Shown one piece after another: positions 1-7,983 of a stretch of DNA of 37,372 nt. Position numbers and translations under genes: made by a program. The notes under the pieces were generated by a model. That model was not told the DNA's origin, did not search any database, and saw only the letters and a list, made by a program, of their open reading frames with translations. Position 1 is the first letter of the stretch. Every line of letters begins with the position of its first letter. Origin of the DNA: an uncultured Spartobacteria bacterium (lineage in GTDB: Bacteria > Verrucomicrobiota > Verrucomicrobiia > Chthoniobacterales > Chthoniobacteraceae); NCBI GenBank assembly GCA_903919125.1, contig CAIXGS010000040.1:1-37372 (forward strand), written 5' to 3'.

Positions 1-216
1 GGCGGAAGGGGTAATGCCGGGGGATCGGGCAGTCCGGGCGGAAGCGGCAATGCAGGCGGATCAGGCAGTCCGGGCGCAAGCGGCAATGCGGGTGGATCAG
101 GCAGTCCGGGCGGAAGGGGTAATGCCGGGGGATCGGGCAGCCCCGGCGGAAGCGGCAACGCAGGCGGATCAGGCAGTCCGGGCGGAAGCGGCAATGCGGG
201 TGGGTCAGGCAGTGCG
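1..216 (+). repeat. Tandem 36-bp repeat organised in 108-bp higher-order units
   Basis: A 36-bp unit (12 codons: GGS GSP GGS GNA) is repeated six times. Bases 1-108 and 109-216 are nearly identical to each other, with about six substitutions, including the shared GGA AGG codons that place Arg at the same spot. The array therefore grew by duplicating a three-unit block. It continues past the left edge. Confidence 0.8.
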
Positions 217-288
217 GGCGGAGGAGGTAGAGTAGCGAGAACGGTGCCGCTTGCTAGAAAGATCGAGCCAAGTACACTCCATAAGTAA
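1..288 (+). CDS. C-terminal fragment of a collagen-like Gly-X-Y repeat protein (5' end outside window)
   Basis: Frame 1 is open from the left edge to TAA at 286-288 and encodes 95 residues. The first 72 are 24 uninterrupted Gly-X-Y triplets built from GGS, GSP, GGS and GNA. A GGGG junction and a basic 19-residue tail (RVARTVPLARKIEPSTLHK) follow. Strict glycine every third residue is the signature of collagen-like proteins, which in bacteria are usually surface-exposed or exported filaments. With no prolines in X and few in Y, it is uncertain whether it forms a triple helix or only a flexible glycine-rich chain. No membrane anchor or sorting motif is visible at the C-terminus. The other frames are also open because of the repeat, but only this frame gives the triplet pattern and runs on into a non-repeat tail. 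The start codon and N-terminal domain are outside the window, so the function is not determinable here. Confidence 0.7.
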   Translation, partial: GGRGNAGGSGSPGGSGNAGGSGSPGASGNAGGSGSPGGRGNAGGSGSPGGSGNAGGSGSPGGSGNAGGSGSAGGGGRVARTVPLARKIEPSTLHK

Positions 289-645
289 GCGCTCACATGC
301 ACTTTGGAAACAACAGCGCACCCATCGTAAGTTTCGTGGACTTTCTTCGATAAACTCAGATTTCTCGGGGGCGACATGCCTCCATATGAGCCGAATGCAC
401 CGCGATAATAAAGAGAGAAAGACGCAATTTATAAAAATCGGAAGTCTGGGTTACCCATCGCCTTCCCTTTCAAAAAACACCAAGCCAAAAGACGGATCAC
501 CTTTCGACACAACAAACGACAAACCTGCCGTTTGTGCGCCCGCCGAAGCTGCCATGGATTCAATCAAGCCACGCCCTCCGTTTCGTTACTCCGCGAGTCC
601 AGTTCTTAATTGACGTCTTTAGGGCACAATGCGATTATCTATGTT
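289..645. other. Intergenic region, no gene recognised
   Basis: This stretch is richer in A and T than its surroundings. A 120-codon frame crosses it (251-613), but it overlaps the end of the collagen-like gene, has no recognisable motif and has unremarkable composition, so I do not call it. The only useful signal is a possible promoter just before 646. Confidence 0.5.
610..638 (+). promoter_or_regulatory. Possible sigma-70-type promoter for the Thr/Ser-rich gene
   Basis: TTGACG at 610-615 (5 of 6 to consensus) is separated by 17 bp from GATTAT at 633-638 (4 of 6). A start site about 7 bp further on would fall at or next to the ATG at 646, giving a leaderless or near-leaderless transcript. 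This fits the absence of a Shine-Dalgarno site in front of that ATG. Confidence 0.35.
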
Positions 646-1770
646 ATGAACCGAGTACTCTCCCTCCTGCTCCTCGTTCCTTTTCTAATCACACAGGTAC
701 TCACTGTGGCTCCGGCGTGGGCTCGAGGAGGGCCTTTCGATGATATGTTGAGCAGGAGCCTATCCGCACTTGCCGGCACTTACGGAGTGTCCTTAGCCGG
801 TACAGGTCCAAACGCGACTAGTGCCACAGGCGTGTTAGCACTAACACTCCCAGCGGTTGGAATCGCAACAGGGCGCGCACTGCTGTTCAATGAAGGAAGG
901 ATGTATATCGGAACCGCCCAAGGGTTGTTGGATCCCCGCACAGGAAAGTTGGGGCTTCTTTCCCAGCTATCGCATTACTTCGTGAGAACAGCAACCGATG
1001 TCACGACTCAAATTAGCTCGGTGATAGTGGACTCCATTTACAGTGGCCAAATTAATCTAGAGCTATCTGTAGATTACTTGACCGGACTCATTAAAGCAGA
1101 GGGGTCTGCCGTTTACCTCGAGTACAATCCTATGATTGGAACGACCACTCAGCAGACAGTGTCAACCACTCCAACAGCAACAAGCGCCACAAACGCTTCG
1201 AAAAATTCCACCCTGACAGATGCGACAACCGCTGCTTCCACTGGTTTGACAACCGCCACAACGATCGCTTCTTCCAACGGTTCAACGGCCGCTTCCTCCG
1301 ATGGCTCAACAACAGCAATAACGACCGCTTCCTCTGATGGTTTAACAACGGCTACTTCTACGGCAGCATCTCCATCAACAGCAACTAGCGCTACTAACAC
1401 AACAACTACAAGAGCCACTAACGGCACCACTGCAGGCACGACTACGAATTCTACTAACGGCACTACGACAGGCACAACTACAAACGCTACTAACGGGACC
1501 ACTACAGGCGCGACTACGGTAATAAATGGCGGGTCGGCGATCGCAGCTACCACTTCACAAACAAACACCGAAACAGGGTCAACGGTTAAAAATACTTATG
1601 ACACAAAGCGACAGATTGATACACCGGTTGATCATAAGCTGGATTTGGTAATGACCGCCAGCGGAGTCCGGCAAAGCGCGACGGTAACGACTATCGGCGC
1701 GTTTGTCGCTCCGACTGTGGCAACCTCCTTCCAAGTCGAAGGGCCCGCCGGAGCCGCCACCGGTCAGTAG
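646..1770 (+). CDS. Secreted Thr/Ser/Asn-rich repeat protein of unknown function
   Basis: This encodes 374 residues from the ATG at 646. The frame extends to a TTG at 610, but the ATG places a signal peptide exactly at the N-terminus: MNR, a Leu/Val-rich core to about residue 21, then APAWA with likely cleavage after Ala26. Residues 27-165 form a possibly globular domain rich in Gly, Leu and Ala that I do not recognise. Residues 166 to about 305 are low-complexity Thr, Ser, Ala and Asn, including ASSDG-type repeats and three 12-residue TNGTT-type repeats. A short non-repetitive C-terminal part of about 70 residues follows (KNTYDTKRQIDTPVDHKLDL and onward). No lipobox or C-terminal anchor is seen. 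A Thr/Ser-rich stalk between two less biased segments suggests an exported surface or extracellular protein, possibly O-glycosylated. The prepilin-like gene starts 27 bp downstream, so the two are probably co-transcribed. Confidence 0.75.
   Translation: MNRVLSLLLLVPFLITQVLTVAPAWARGGPFDDMLSRSLSALAGTYGVSLAGTGPNATSATGVLALTLPAVGIATGRALLFNEGRMYIGTAQGLLDPRTGKLGLLSQLSHYFVRTATDVTTQISSVIVDSIYSGQINLELSVDYLTGLIKAEGSAVYLEYNPMIGTTTQQTVSTTPTATSATNASKNSTLTDATTAASTGLTTATTIASSNGSTAASSDGSTTAITTASSDGLTTATSTAASPSTATSATNTTTTRATNGTTAGTTTNSTNGTTTGTTTNATNGTTTGATTVINGGSAIAATTSQTNTETGSTVKNTYDTKRQIDTPVDHKLDLVMTASGVRQSATVTTIGAFVAPTVATSFQVEGPAGAATGQ
1417..1524 (+). repeat. Three tandem 36-bp repeats inside the Thr/Ser-rich gene
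   Basis: Three 36-bp units (1417-1452, 1453-1488, 1489-1524) each begin ACTAACGG and encode TNGTT[A/T]G[T/A]TTxx. The codon register is kept. Looser ASS[D/N]G[S/L]TTA-type repeats precede them. Confidence 0.75.
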
Positions 1771-1797
1771 CACTCCCGTAGGCGGCAACGCTCAATC

Positions 1798-2358
1798 ATG
1801 CGACGCAATCACGGGCCGGAGGGGTTCACTTTGCTGGAAATCGCCACGGTCATGGTCGTGATCGGGATTCTGGCCACGCTCTCCGTCCCTATGTATTCGA
1901 GCATTCGAGGGATGGTGGAGAGCAAGCAGTGCGAGGCAAATCTCAAAGGCTTGGGCGCAGGCATGAATGCCTACCTCACCGACCACACCGCCTGGCCGCA
2001 GATTCCCCCTGACCAGCCAGGAGCGCACGGAGAGGCGGAGGGCACCACCAAACTAGCCCAAGAAAATTCTTCTGCAGGAAAATGGATCGCCGCCTTGAGT
2101 GGATACGGCGTCTCAGAAAAGAATTGGCAGTGCCCGAGTGTCACCCGCCAAATTGCGATGGGCAGCAATCCTGAGGCAAAAAAGTACAAGCGACTGGACT
2201 ACGTCCCGACGGCCTTCAGTGCGAAAGATAACCCTCGGCTATGGCCCGAACATCCCTGGTTTATTGAACGCGGCTCTTATCACGGTGGTGGCCCCAACTT
2301 AATTCTCGCAGAAGGAACCGTGACCAACGTCAACAAACTGTTCCAACGCGCACACTGA
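1798..2358 (+). CDS. Prepilin-like protein with H-X9-[D/E]G C-terminal motif
   Basis: This encodes 186 residues. A short basic leader (MRRNHGPEG) is followed by FTLLEIATVMVVIGILATL. That is a class III signal: a prepilin peptidase would cut after the Gly and methylate the Phe, and Glu at mature position 5 is present. The hydrophobic helix is followed by a soluble domain with two cysteines. Near the end, HGGGPNLILAEG fits the H-X9-DG motif (here EG) found on many small prepilin-like proteins of Verrucomicrobiota and Planctomycetota. The role is probably a minor pilin or pseudopilin of a type II secretion or type IV pilus-like machine, anchored in the inner membrane. It starts 27 bp after the Thr/Ser-rich secreted protein, so a shared transcript is likely. 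Which machine it serves cannot be told from this window, since no ATPase or secretin gene is present. Confidence 0.85.
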   Translation: MRRNHGPEGFTLLEIATVMVVIGILATLSVPMYSSIRGMVESKQCEANLKGLGAGMNAYLTDHTAWPQIPPDQPGAHGEAEGTTKLAQENSSAGKWIAALSGYGVSEKNWQCPSVTRQIAMGSNPEAKKYKRLDYVPTAFSAKDNPRLWPEHPWFIERGSYHGGGPNLILAEGTVTNVNKLFQRAH

Positions 2359-2388
2359 GTGCACTTGAACGCGGCAAAAGAGGCCTGC

Positions 2389-3546
2389 TCACCGGCGCGG
2401 GGACGCAAAATACTCGCCCACCGCAGTGACCCGCCCGTCGCGTAAACGGACTTCCGTGAGCGCAATGCCCAGTTCCTCCTGGTAACGGCGCACCAAGCGC
2501 GTTTCAGGCTCCGTGAAAAGCGACACCGCAATGCCGCTGGCTCCCGCCCGGGCCGTCCGGCCAACGCGATGGATGTACGCCTTGCTTTGTGAAGGCGCAT
2601 CCAAATTGAAAATATGCGTCACACTGGGAATGTCCAAGCCCCGGGCCGCGACGTCGGAGGCGATCATGACCTGAGCACGGCCGCTGCGAAAGTCGTCCAT
2701 CGCTTTTTTGCGGTCAGCTTTTTCAAAAGCCCCGTGAAGGTCCGTCGCAAGAATTTTGTGATGCGCAAGTTTCGACGCGACAGTCTCCGCCGTAACGTTG
2801 CGATGCACAAACACCAGCGCACGTTCCGGCCCCATCGCATGAAGCATCCGGCGCAGCACATCGGGTTTGTCGCGTTCTTCGCAAACGATGAAGAGATGCT
2901 CGATGTTGGGATTGAGCGGGGCGGGCTCAGTCTGGAGCACGACGTGGTTCGGAGCGAGCAGGCTGACTTCCTCAGAACTGAGTTGCCCTTCAGTGGCGGA
3001 GGCAAAGAGCAACTGCCTGTCCCGAGGCGCAGCCAGCACGATTTTGCGAGTTGCTTCCAGACTTTCCCGATCAAGAAGCACGTCGGCTTCATCCAGGACG
3101 ACGACTTTGAAGGTGTGCGCCTTGAGTTTGCCCATCTCGATGAGCTCGCGAATCCGGCCGGGTGAGCCGACGGCAACGTGCGGCTTTTTCTTGAGCTTTT
3201 CCACCTGCCGCTCCAGCGAAGTGCCGCCGATGAGCAGAAGGGTGCGCACGGGCATTCCCGAGTTTTGCGCGAGATCGCAAGCCTGCCGCTGAATCTGGAT
3301 GGCCAGTTCGTGGGTTGGGGCGACAATGACCACCTGCGTGATGTCCTGTTTGAGCTCCAATCGGGCGAAAAGCGGTAGCAGATAGGCAAGTGTTTTTCCC
3401 GAACCGGTTTCGGAATGAATATAAACGTCTTTACCCTCAGCGATCGCTGGGATTGCGAGACGCTGAATCGAGGTCGGCTCGCTGATGTTCTGCGTGGCGA
3501 GTGCCGCTACGAGCGGTTGGGTGATTCCGAGTTCGCTAAATGTCAT
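2389..3546 (-). CDS. DEAD-box ATP-dependent RNA helicase
   Basis: This encodes 385 residues with the full DEAD-box motif series in order: Q-motif (F4, PTSIQ at 24-28), Walker A SETGSGKT (45-52), PTHELA (77-82), GG (107-108), SPGR (128-131), DEAD (152-155), SAT (183-185), the ASDVAARGLDIP motif V region (296-307), and HRVGRTARAG (326-335). It has two RecA-like domains and only a short C-terminal tail, so it lacks the RNA-binding extensions of DbpA, CsdA or RhlE. It unwinds or remodels RNA duplexes in the cytoplasm using ATP, probably in ribosome assembly or mRNA turnover; the specific subfamily is not certain. The start is well supported by a Shine-Dalgarno site 4 bp upstream of the ATG. It is convergent with the prepilin gene and divergent from the GDP-fucose genes. 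Confidence 0.95.
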   Translation of the reverse strand: MTFSELGITQPLVAALATQNISEPTSIQRLAIPAIAEGKDVYIHSETGSGKTLAYLLPLFARLELKQDITQVVIVAPTHELAIQIQRQACDLAQNSGMPVRTLLLIGGTSLERQVEKLKKKPHVAVGSPGRIRELIEMGKLKAHTFKVVVLDEADVLLDRESLEATRKIVLAAPRDRQLLFASATEGQLSSEEVSLLAPNHVVLQTEPAPLNPNIEHLFIVCEERDKPDVLRRMLHAMGPERALVFVHRNVTAETVASKLAHHKILATDLHGAFEKADRKKAMDDFRSGRAQVMIASDVAARGLDIPSVTHIFNLDAPSQSKAYIHRVGRTARAGASGIAVSLFTEPETRLVRRYQEELGIALTEVRLRDGRVTAVGEYFASPRR

Positions 3547-3550
3547 GTTT

Positions 3551-3556
3551 TCTCCT
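3551..3556 (-). promoter_or_regulatory. Strong Shine-Dalgarno site of the helicase gene
   Basis: On the minus strand the sequence reads AGGAGA, then four bases, then ATG. It is one of the few textbook ribosome binding sites in this window and fixes the helicase start at 3546. Confidence 0.7.
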
Positions 3557-3727
3557 GAAGAGAGCTAGCCTAACAGATCCAACCACAAGATGGGGAAATG
3601 CTTTGCGTGTGAAACAAGGTTTGGTGCGACGGATGACATGCAAAGCGATAAAGCAAAGTCCTTTTTCAACGTGATAAAAAAGCCATGACTAGGAGCAAGA
3701 TATTCCTCTTAATGAACTTTCTTTTTA

Positions 3728-4675
3728 ATGAACAAACGCCGCCTTTATATCGCTGGGCACACGGGCATGGTGGGCAAAGCGCTTCTGCGCACCGCCCTCC
3801 AAAATCACGACTTCGAGGTCATCACAGCCACGCGCTCCCAGCTCGACCTTTGTGACGCAGCCGCCACGCTGCACTTTTTTAAGGAAAACCGTCCCGATTG
3901 CGTCCTCGTCGCGGCCGCGAAAGTCGGGGGCATCCTCTCCAACTCCACGTATCCCGCCGACTTTTTATACGACAACCTCGCCATGACCGCGAGCCTCGTC
4001 CATGGCAGCTTCCTAAGCGGCGTGAAGCGACTTCTTTACCTTGGCAGCTCCTGTATTTACCCCAAACACGCCCCGCAGCCCATCCCCGAAAGTGCGCTGC
4101 TCACCGGCCCACTCGAGCCCACCAACGAGGCCTACGCCATCGCCAAAATCGCCGGACTCAAGCTCTGCGCCGCCTACCGCAAACAACACGGCGTACTTTA
4201 CCATTCCGCAATGCCCACCAACTTGTACGGCAGCGGCGACAATTATCATCCGGAAAACTCCCACGTCATCCCGGGCTTGATCCACCGCTTCCACTGCGCA
4301 AAACAAGAGTCGCTGCCGGAAGTCGTCATCTGGGGCTCAGGCACTCCGATGCGTGAGTTTCTGTACGTCGACGACCTGGCTTCCGCCTGCTTCCACCTGT
4401 TGGGACTGGATAATCCGCCAGATTGGATTAACGTAGGTTTTGGCAGCGACGTCACCGTCCTAGAACTGGCGCAGGCCGTGGCACGCACCGTTGGTTACGC
4501 CGGCCGCATCGCGACGGATCCGAGCAAGCCCGACGGCACACCGCGCAAGTTAATGGACAGCGCAATGCTCCGTTCCACCGGTTGGGCCCCTACGATCGAC
4601 TTGGAACAAGGCCTGCATCTCGCGTACGCTGATTACTTGGAAGCCAACGCCTCGCACAATCTGCGCTCCGTTTAG
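3728..4675 (+). CDS. fcl: GDP-L-fucose synthase (GDP-4-keto-6-deoxymannose epimerase/reductase)
   Basis: This encodes 315 residues of the extended SDR fold. The NADPH-binding GHTGMVG is at 10-16, and the catalytic Ser/Tyr/Lys are GSS at 106-108 with YAIAK at 136-140. Family signatures include AAAKVGGI (62-69), SSCIYPK, PTNLYG and the [16 protein letters not shown] segment. It converts GDP-4-keto-6-deoxy-D-mannose to GDP-L-fucose in the cytosol, completing the pathway begun by the dehydratase encoded 74 bp downstream. The usual gene order is dehydratase first; here the synthase comes first. The ATG at 3728 lacks an adjacent Shine-Dalgarno sequence; an AGGAG lies about 30 bp upstream. An out-of-frame ATG at 3712 precedes it. 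The symbols fcl and wcaG are both used for this family. Confidence 0.93.
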   Translation: MNKRRLYIAGHTGMVGKALLRTALQNHDFEVITATRSQLDLCDAAATLHFFKENRPDCVLVAAAKVGGILSNSTYPADFLYDNLAMTASLVHGSFLSGVKRLLYLGSSCIYPKHAPQPIPESALLTGPLEPTNEAYAIAKIAGLKLCAAYRKQHGVLYHSAMPTNLYGSGDNYHPENSHVIPGLIHRFHCAKQESLPEVVIWGSGTPMREFLYVDDLASACFHLLGLDNPPDWINVGFGSDVTVLELAQAVARTVGYAGRIATDPSKPDGTPRKLMDSAMLRSTGWAPTIDLEQGLHLAYADYLEANASHNLRSV

Positions 4676-4749
4676 CATCCCTTCCCTTTATTTTTCTCCC
4701 GAAGCCGCCCTTCTTTTTCAAAGGCTTAATTTCTCATCCTAAAATATTT

Positions 4750-5793
4750 ATGAAAGTAGCGCTTATCACTGGCATCACCGGGCAGGACGGCTCGTACCTT
4801 GCAGAACAACTCTTGGAAAAGGGTTACATCGTCCACGGAATGATTCGGCGCAGTTCCTCGTTCAACACCGGCCGCATTGATCATCTTTACAATGATCCGG
4901 CCATCCACGGGCAGCGCCTTTTCCTCCACTACGGCGACCTCACTGATTCCAGCAATCTCAACCGGATTCTGGAACGCACTGCGCCTCAAGAAATCTACAA
5001 TCTCGCCGCACAGAGCCACGTTAAAGTGTCCTTCGACGTGCCGGAATATACGTCGGAGGTCGACGCTCTAGGAACGCTGCGCTTTCTAGACGCGATCAAG
5101 GAGGTCGGGCTGCGGGATACGACGCGTTTTTACCAAGCGTCCACCAGTGAATTGTACGGCAAAGTACAGGCGATTCCGCAGGACGAAAACACCCCGTTTT
5201 ATCCGCGCTCGCCCTACGGCGTGGCAAAAATTTACGGCTACTGGATGGTCGTCAATTACCGGGAGGCCTACGGAATCCACGCTTCCAACGGGATTCTCTT
5301 CAACCACGAATCGCCACGGCGCGGGCCGACATTTGTGACACGCAAAATCACCATAGCGGCGGCGCGCATCAAGTTGGGCAAGCAGGATCGACTGCTCTTG
5401 GGCAACTTAAATGCGAAACGAGACTGGGGATTCGCTCCTGAATACACCGAGGGAATGTGGCGCATCCTCCAGCAGGATGTCCCCGAAGATTACGTACTGG
5501 CGACCGGCGAAACCCGTACGGTCCGAGAGTTTGTGCAGTACGCCTTCGAGCACATTGGAATGCCTTTACGCTTTGAGGGCGAGGGCGAGAAGGAAGTGGG
5601 GATCGACTCTTCCGGACGCGTGGTTGTTTCGGTGGATCCCAAGTACTATCGCCCCACAGAAGTGGAGTTGCTTGTGGGCAATCCTGCGAAGGCAGAGGCG
5701 AAATTGGGATGGAAGCCGAAGACGCTGTTTAGCGATTTGGTCAAAGTCATGGCGGAGGCGGATCTGGATCTGGCCACGCGCGATCTGGTGTAA
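4750..5793 (+). CDS. gmd: GDP-mannose 4,6-dehydratase
   Basis: This encodes 347 residues, the normal length for Gmd. The N-terminal [19 protein letters not shown] gives the NADP-binding GITGQDG at 8-14. [15 protein letters not shown] is a Gmd signature. The catalytic set is STSE at 131-134 plus Tyr156 and Lys160 in [13 protein letters not shown] (185-192) and [20 protein letters not shown] are also diagnostic. It converts GDP-D-mannose to GDP-4-keto-6-deoxy-D-mannose, the substrate of the synthase encoded immediately upstream. The pair supplies GDP-L-fucose, or possibly a related 6-deoxyhexose, for polysaccharide, LPS or protein glycosylation. No glycosyltransferase is encoded nearby, so the acceptor is unknown. 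Confidence 0.96.
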   Translation: MKVALITGITGQDGSYLAEQLLEKGYIVHGMIRRSSSFNTGRIDHLYNDPAIHGQRLFLHYGDLTDSSNLNRILERTAPQEIYNLAAQSHVKVSFDVPEYTSEVDALGTLRFLDAIKEVGLRDTTRFYQASTSELYGKVQAIPQDENTPFYPRSPYGVAKIYGYWMVVNYREAYGIHASNGILFNHESPRRGPTFVTRKITIAAARIKLGKQDRLLLGNLNAKRDWGFAPEYTEGMWRILQQDVPEDYVLATGETRTVREFVQYAFEHIGMPLRFEGEGEKEVGIDSSGRVVVSVDPKYYRPTEVELLVGNPAKAEAKLGWKPKTLFSDLVKVMAEADLDLATRDLV

Positions 5794-5872
5794 GCGGCCA
5801 AGCGAACGTTGAAATAGCCGGACACAGGCTCAGCCCTGTCTTTGCTCCTTAGCCTCCAAATTCCTTGCGCTT

Positions 5873-7000
5873 ATGAAAGTCCTTCTTGCCCCCGACAAGT
5901 TCAAGGGCTCGCTGGGGGCGACCGCTGTGGCGCAGGCATTATGTGAGGGCTGGCGGAGCGTGCTGCCTGAAACGCAGTTTACGTTTGCGCCGATCGCCGA
6001 CGGTGGCGAGGGGTTTTGTGCGGCACTGACACAGGCGTTGGGAGGAGACTGGATCGCGCTGCCCTCTGTCGACGCGCTCGGGCGCCCCATCGAAAGCCGC
6101 TACGTCTGGCTGGAGGCGACCGAAACGGCCGTCATCGAAATGAGCGAGGCGTCCGGCTTGTGGCGTTTGCAACCTCACGAACGCGATCCCAAACGCGCGA
6201 ACACGTTCGGCACCGGCTTGCTCATTCGGAACGCCGTCCAGCGTGGAGCGAAGCGCATTCTGCTCGGACTGGGCGGGAGCGCCACCACCGATGGAGGTAT
6301 CGGAATGGCGGCGGCCCTCGGCTACCGTTTTTTGAGCGACCGAACGAATCTGGAACTGGAGGCGCTCCCTTTGCATTTGGGCGAAATCGGTTGCATCGAC
6401 ACCTCCCAAGCGATGGGTCTGCCAAAAATAATTGCCGCCTGTGACGTACAAAATCCGTTACTCGGACCTCGCGGAACTGCGACGGTTTACGGACCGCAAA
6501 AGGGAGCCGATGACGCAACCATAGCATTCTTGGAAGCGGGCCTCGCGCACCTCGCCCAAGTGGTCCAACGCGAGTTGGGATGCGACTTTCGCGAGACGCC
6601 TGGAGCCGGTGCCGCAGGTGGGATTGGCTACGGGCTTTTGTCGTTTGCTAAGGCGACGATGGAGCCGGGTTTTGATTTGGTCGCGGAGGCCGTGGGACTG
6701 GAGCAACGCATTCACGCGGCGGACATTGTCATCACCGGAGAGGGGCGCCTCGACCGCCAGACCTTGGAAGGCAAAGGCCCCGCTGGCGTGGCCGCCATGG
6801 CGCGTGCCGCCGGAAAACCGGTGCTGGCTTTTGCCGGTTCCATCGACGAACATCCTGAAGTGCTGGCCCGTTTCGACGCCGCCGTGCCGATCATCGACCA
6901 CCCCGTTTCGCTGGAAGACGCAATGCGCGACGCAGCGCCTTTTTTACAGAGAGCGGCCGCCCGCACGGCCCGCCTTTTACGCTTTCCATTTCCTTTATGA
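5873..7000 (+). CDS. Glycerate kinase (GarK/GlxK family)
   Basis: This encodes 375 residues. The N-terminal LLAPDKFKGSLGA (4-16) and PIADGGEG (40-47) are hallmarks of the class II glycerate kinase family, as are GLGGSATTDGGIGMAAALG in the middle and VITGEGRLDRQTLEGKGPAGVA near the C-terminus. It phosphorylates D-glycerate with ATP in the cytosol; most characterised bacterial members make 2-phosphoglycerate, which enters lower glycolysis. It ends in ATGA overlapping the start of fabD by 4 bp, so the two are probably translationally coupled. The coupling with fatty acid synthesis has no obvious metabolic logic and may simply reflect operon packing. Confidence 0.95.
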   Translation: MKVLLAPDKFKGSLGATAVAQALCEGWRSVLPETQFTFAPIADGGEGFCAALTQALGGDWIALPSVDALGRPIESRYVWLEATETAVIEMSEASGLWRLQPHERDPKRANTFGTGLLIRNAVQRGAKRILLGLGGSATTDGGIGMAAALGYRFLSDRTNLELEALPLHLGEIGCIDTSQAMGLPKIIAACDVQNPLLGPRGTATVYGPQKGADDATIAFLEAGLAHLAQVVQRELGCDFRETPGAGAAGGIGYGLLSFAKATMEPGFDLVAEAVGLEQRIHAADIVITGEGRLDRQTLEGKGPAGVAAMARAAGKPVLAFAGSIDEHPEVLARFDAAVPIIDHPVSLEDAMRDAAPFLQRAAARTARLLRFPFPL

Positions 7001-7938
7001 GTCAAAAACGTATCGCACTATTGTTTTCCGGGCAGGGCGCCCAAAGCGTCGGCATGGGGAAAGAGCTTGCCGGACATTTCCCAGAAGTCGCAGAACTTTT
7101 CGCGCAAGCGGATTCCATTTTAGGCTACAAGTTGAGCCAGATCATGTGGGAGGGCCCTGACACGGAACTCACCCAGACGCGCCATTGTCAGCCCGCGCTG
7201 TTTGTCCACGGGATGGCATGTTTGAAGGCGCTCAAACTGGTGGCTGGAGAGTTTCCCGTGCACGCGGTTGCAGGGCTGTCTCTTGGTGAATTTACGGCGC
7301 ACACTGCGGCTGGCTCGATGGACTTTGAAACGGGTTTGCGGCTGGTGGCCCAACGCGGCGCGTTTATGCAGGAAGCCTGCGAGGATACGTTAGGTGGCAT
7401 GGCGGCCATGATCGGCGGCGAGGAGGCGTCGGTGATACAGCTCGCCCAAGAAACGCACGTGGATGTCGCCAACTTCAACTGCCCCGGTCAGTTGGTGCTC
7501 TCCGGCGAAATCAGCCGCATTAACGAAGCCGTCAGCCGCGCCAAAGAACACGGCATACGCGCCGCCAAGCCACTGAACGTCGCCGGCGCGTACCATTCAC
7601 GTCTCATGCGACCCGCCGCCGCGCGCCTTGGCTCGGTGCTAGCCGCCGCGCAATTCCAGAAGCCTCATTGCCTCGTGTTCGCCAACATCAACGCCGCTTC
7701 GGTTTCCGAACCCGCCGACATTCGCCGCACGCTCGAAGAACAAGTCACGGGCTCGGTCCGCTGGACCCAGACGCTCGAAACTTTGCTCGATCAGGAGCAT
7801 TGCGACCTCTTTTTGGAACTGGGCCCCGGCGGAATTCTTGCCGGCCTCCTCCAACGCACCCGCAAAGGCACCCCTTGCCTCTCGGTCACTGACATGGCGA
7901 GTGTGACAGCGGCCGCCGAAGCACTCCACGCGCCTTAA
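6997..7938 (+). CDS. fabD: Malonyl-CoA:ACP transacylase
   Basis: This encodes 313 residues. LLFSGQGAQSVGMG (8-21) is the family N-terminus. The active site is GLSLGEF with nucleophile Ser95, the malonate-binding Arg120 in QRGAFMQ, and His200 in GAYHS. The C-terminal ELGPGG is also typical. It transfers malonyl from CoA to acyl carrier protein, the first committed step feeding chain elongation in type II fatty acid synthesis in the cytosol. The start overlaps the glycerate kinase stop (ATGA). No other fab genes adjoin it, unlike the common fabH-fabD-fabG-acpP cluster; acpS, which activates ACP, lies about 18 kb away in this window. Confidence 0.96.
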   Translation: MSQKRIALLFSGQGAQSVGMGKELAGHFPEVAELFAQADSILGYKLSQIMWEGPDTELTQTRHCQPALFVHGMACLKALKLVAGEFPVHAVAGLSLGEFTAHTAAGSMDFETGLRLVAQRGAFMQEACEDTLGGMAAMIGGEEASVIQLAQETHVDVANFNCPGQLVLSGEISRINEAVSRAKEHGIRAAKPLNVAGAYHSRLMRPAAARLGSVLAAAQFQKPHCLVFANINAASVSEPADIRRTLEEQVTGSVRWTQTLETLLDQEHCDLFLELGPGGILAGLLQRTRKGTPCLSVTDMASVTAAAEALHAP

Positions 7939-7983
7939 ACACCTCCCTTCCTCCGCCACGCCACCACTTCCCCCGCGCCCCCC

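Noticed and set aside
1-235. Possible CRISPR array because of a regular 36-bp repeat
   Set aside because: There are no unique spacers; the units are contiguous and encode in-frame Gly-X-Y triplets.
14-235. Second open frame over the collagen-like array (MPGDRAVRAEAAM type)
   Set aside because: A repeat without stops is open in several frames. Only frame 1 gives strict Gly-X-Y and continues into a unique tail.
251-613. 120-codon frame in the intergenic region
   Set aside because: It overlaps the end of the collagen-like gene, has no motif and no plausible start signal.
1149-1568. Minus-strand frame of Val/Pro-rich repeats
   Set aside because: It is the reverse complement of the Thr-rich repeat array in the exported protein with a clear signal peptide.
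5824-5839. ACAGG/CCTGT hairpin after gmd as a terminator
   Set aside because: The stem is only 5 bp and the following sequence CTTTGC lacks a T-run.
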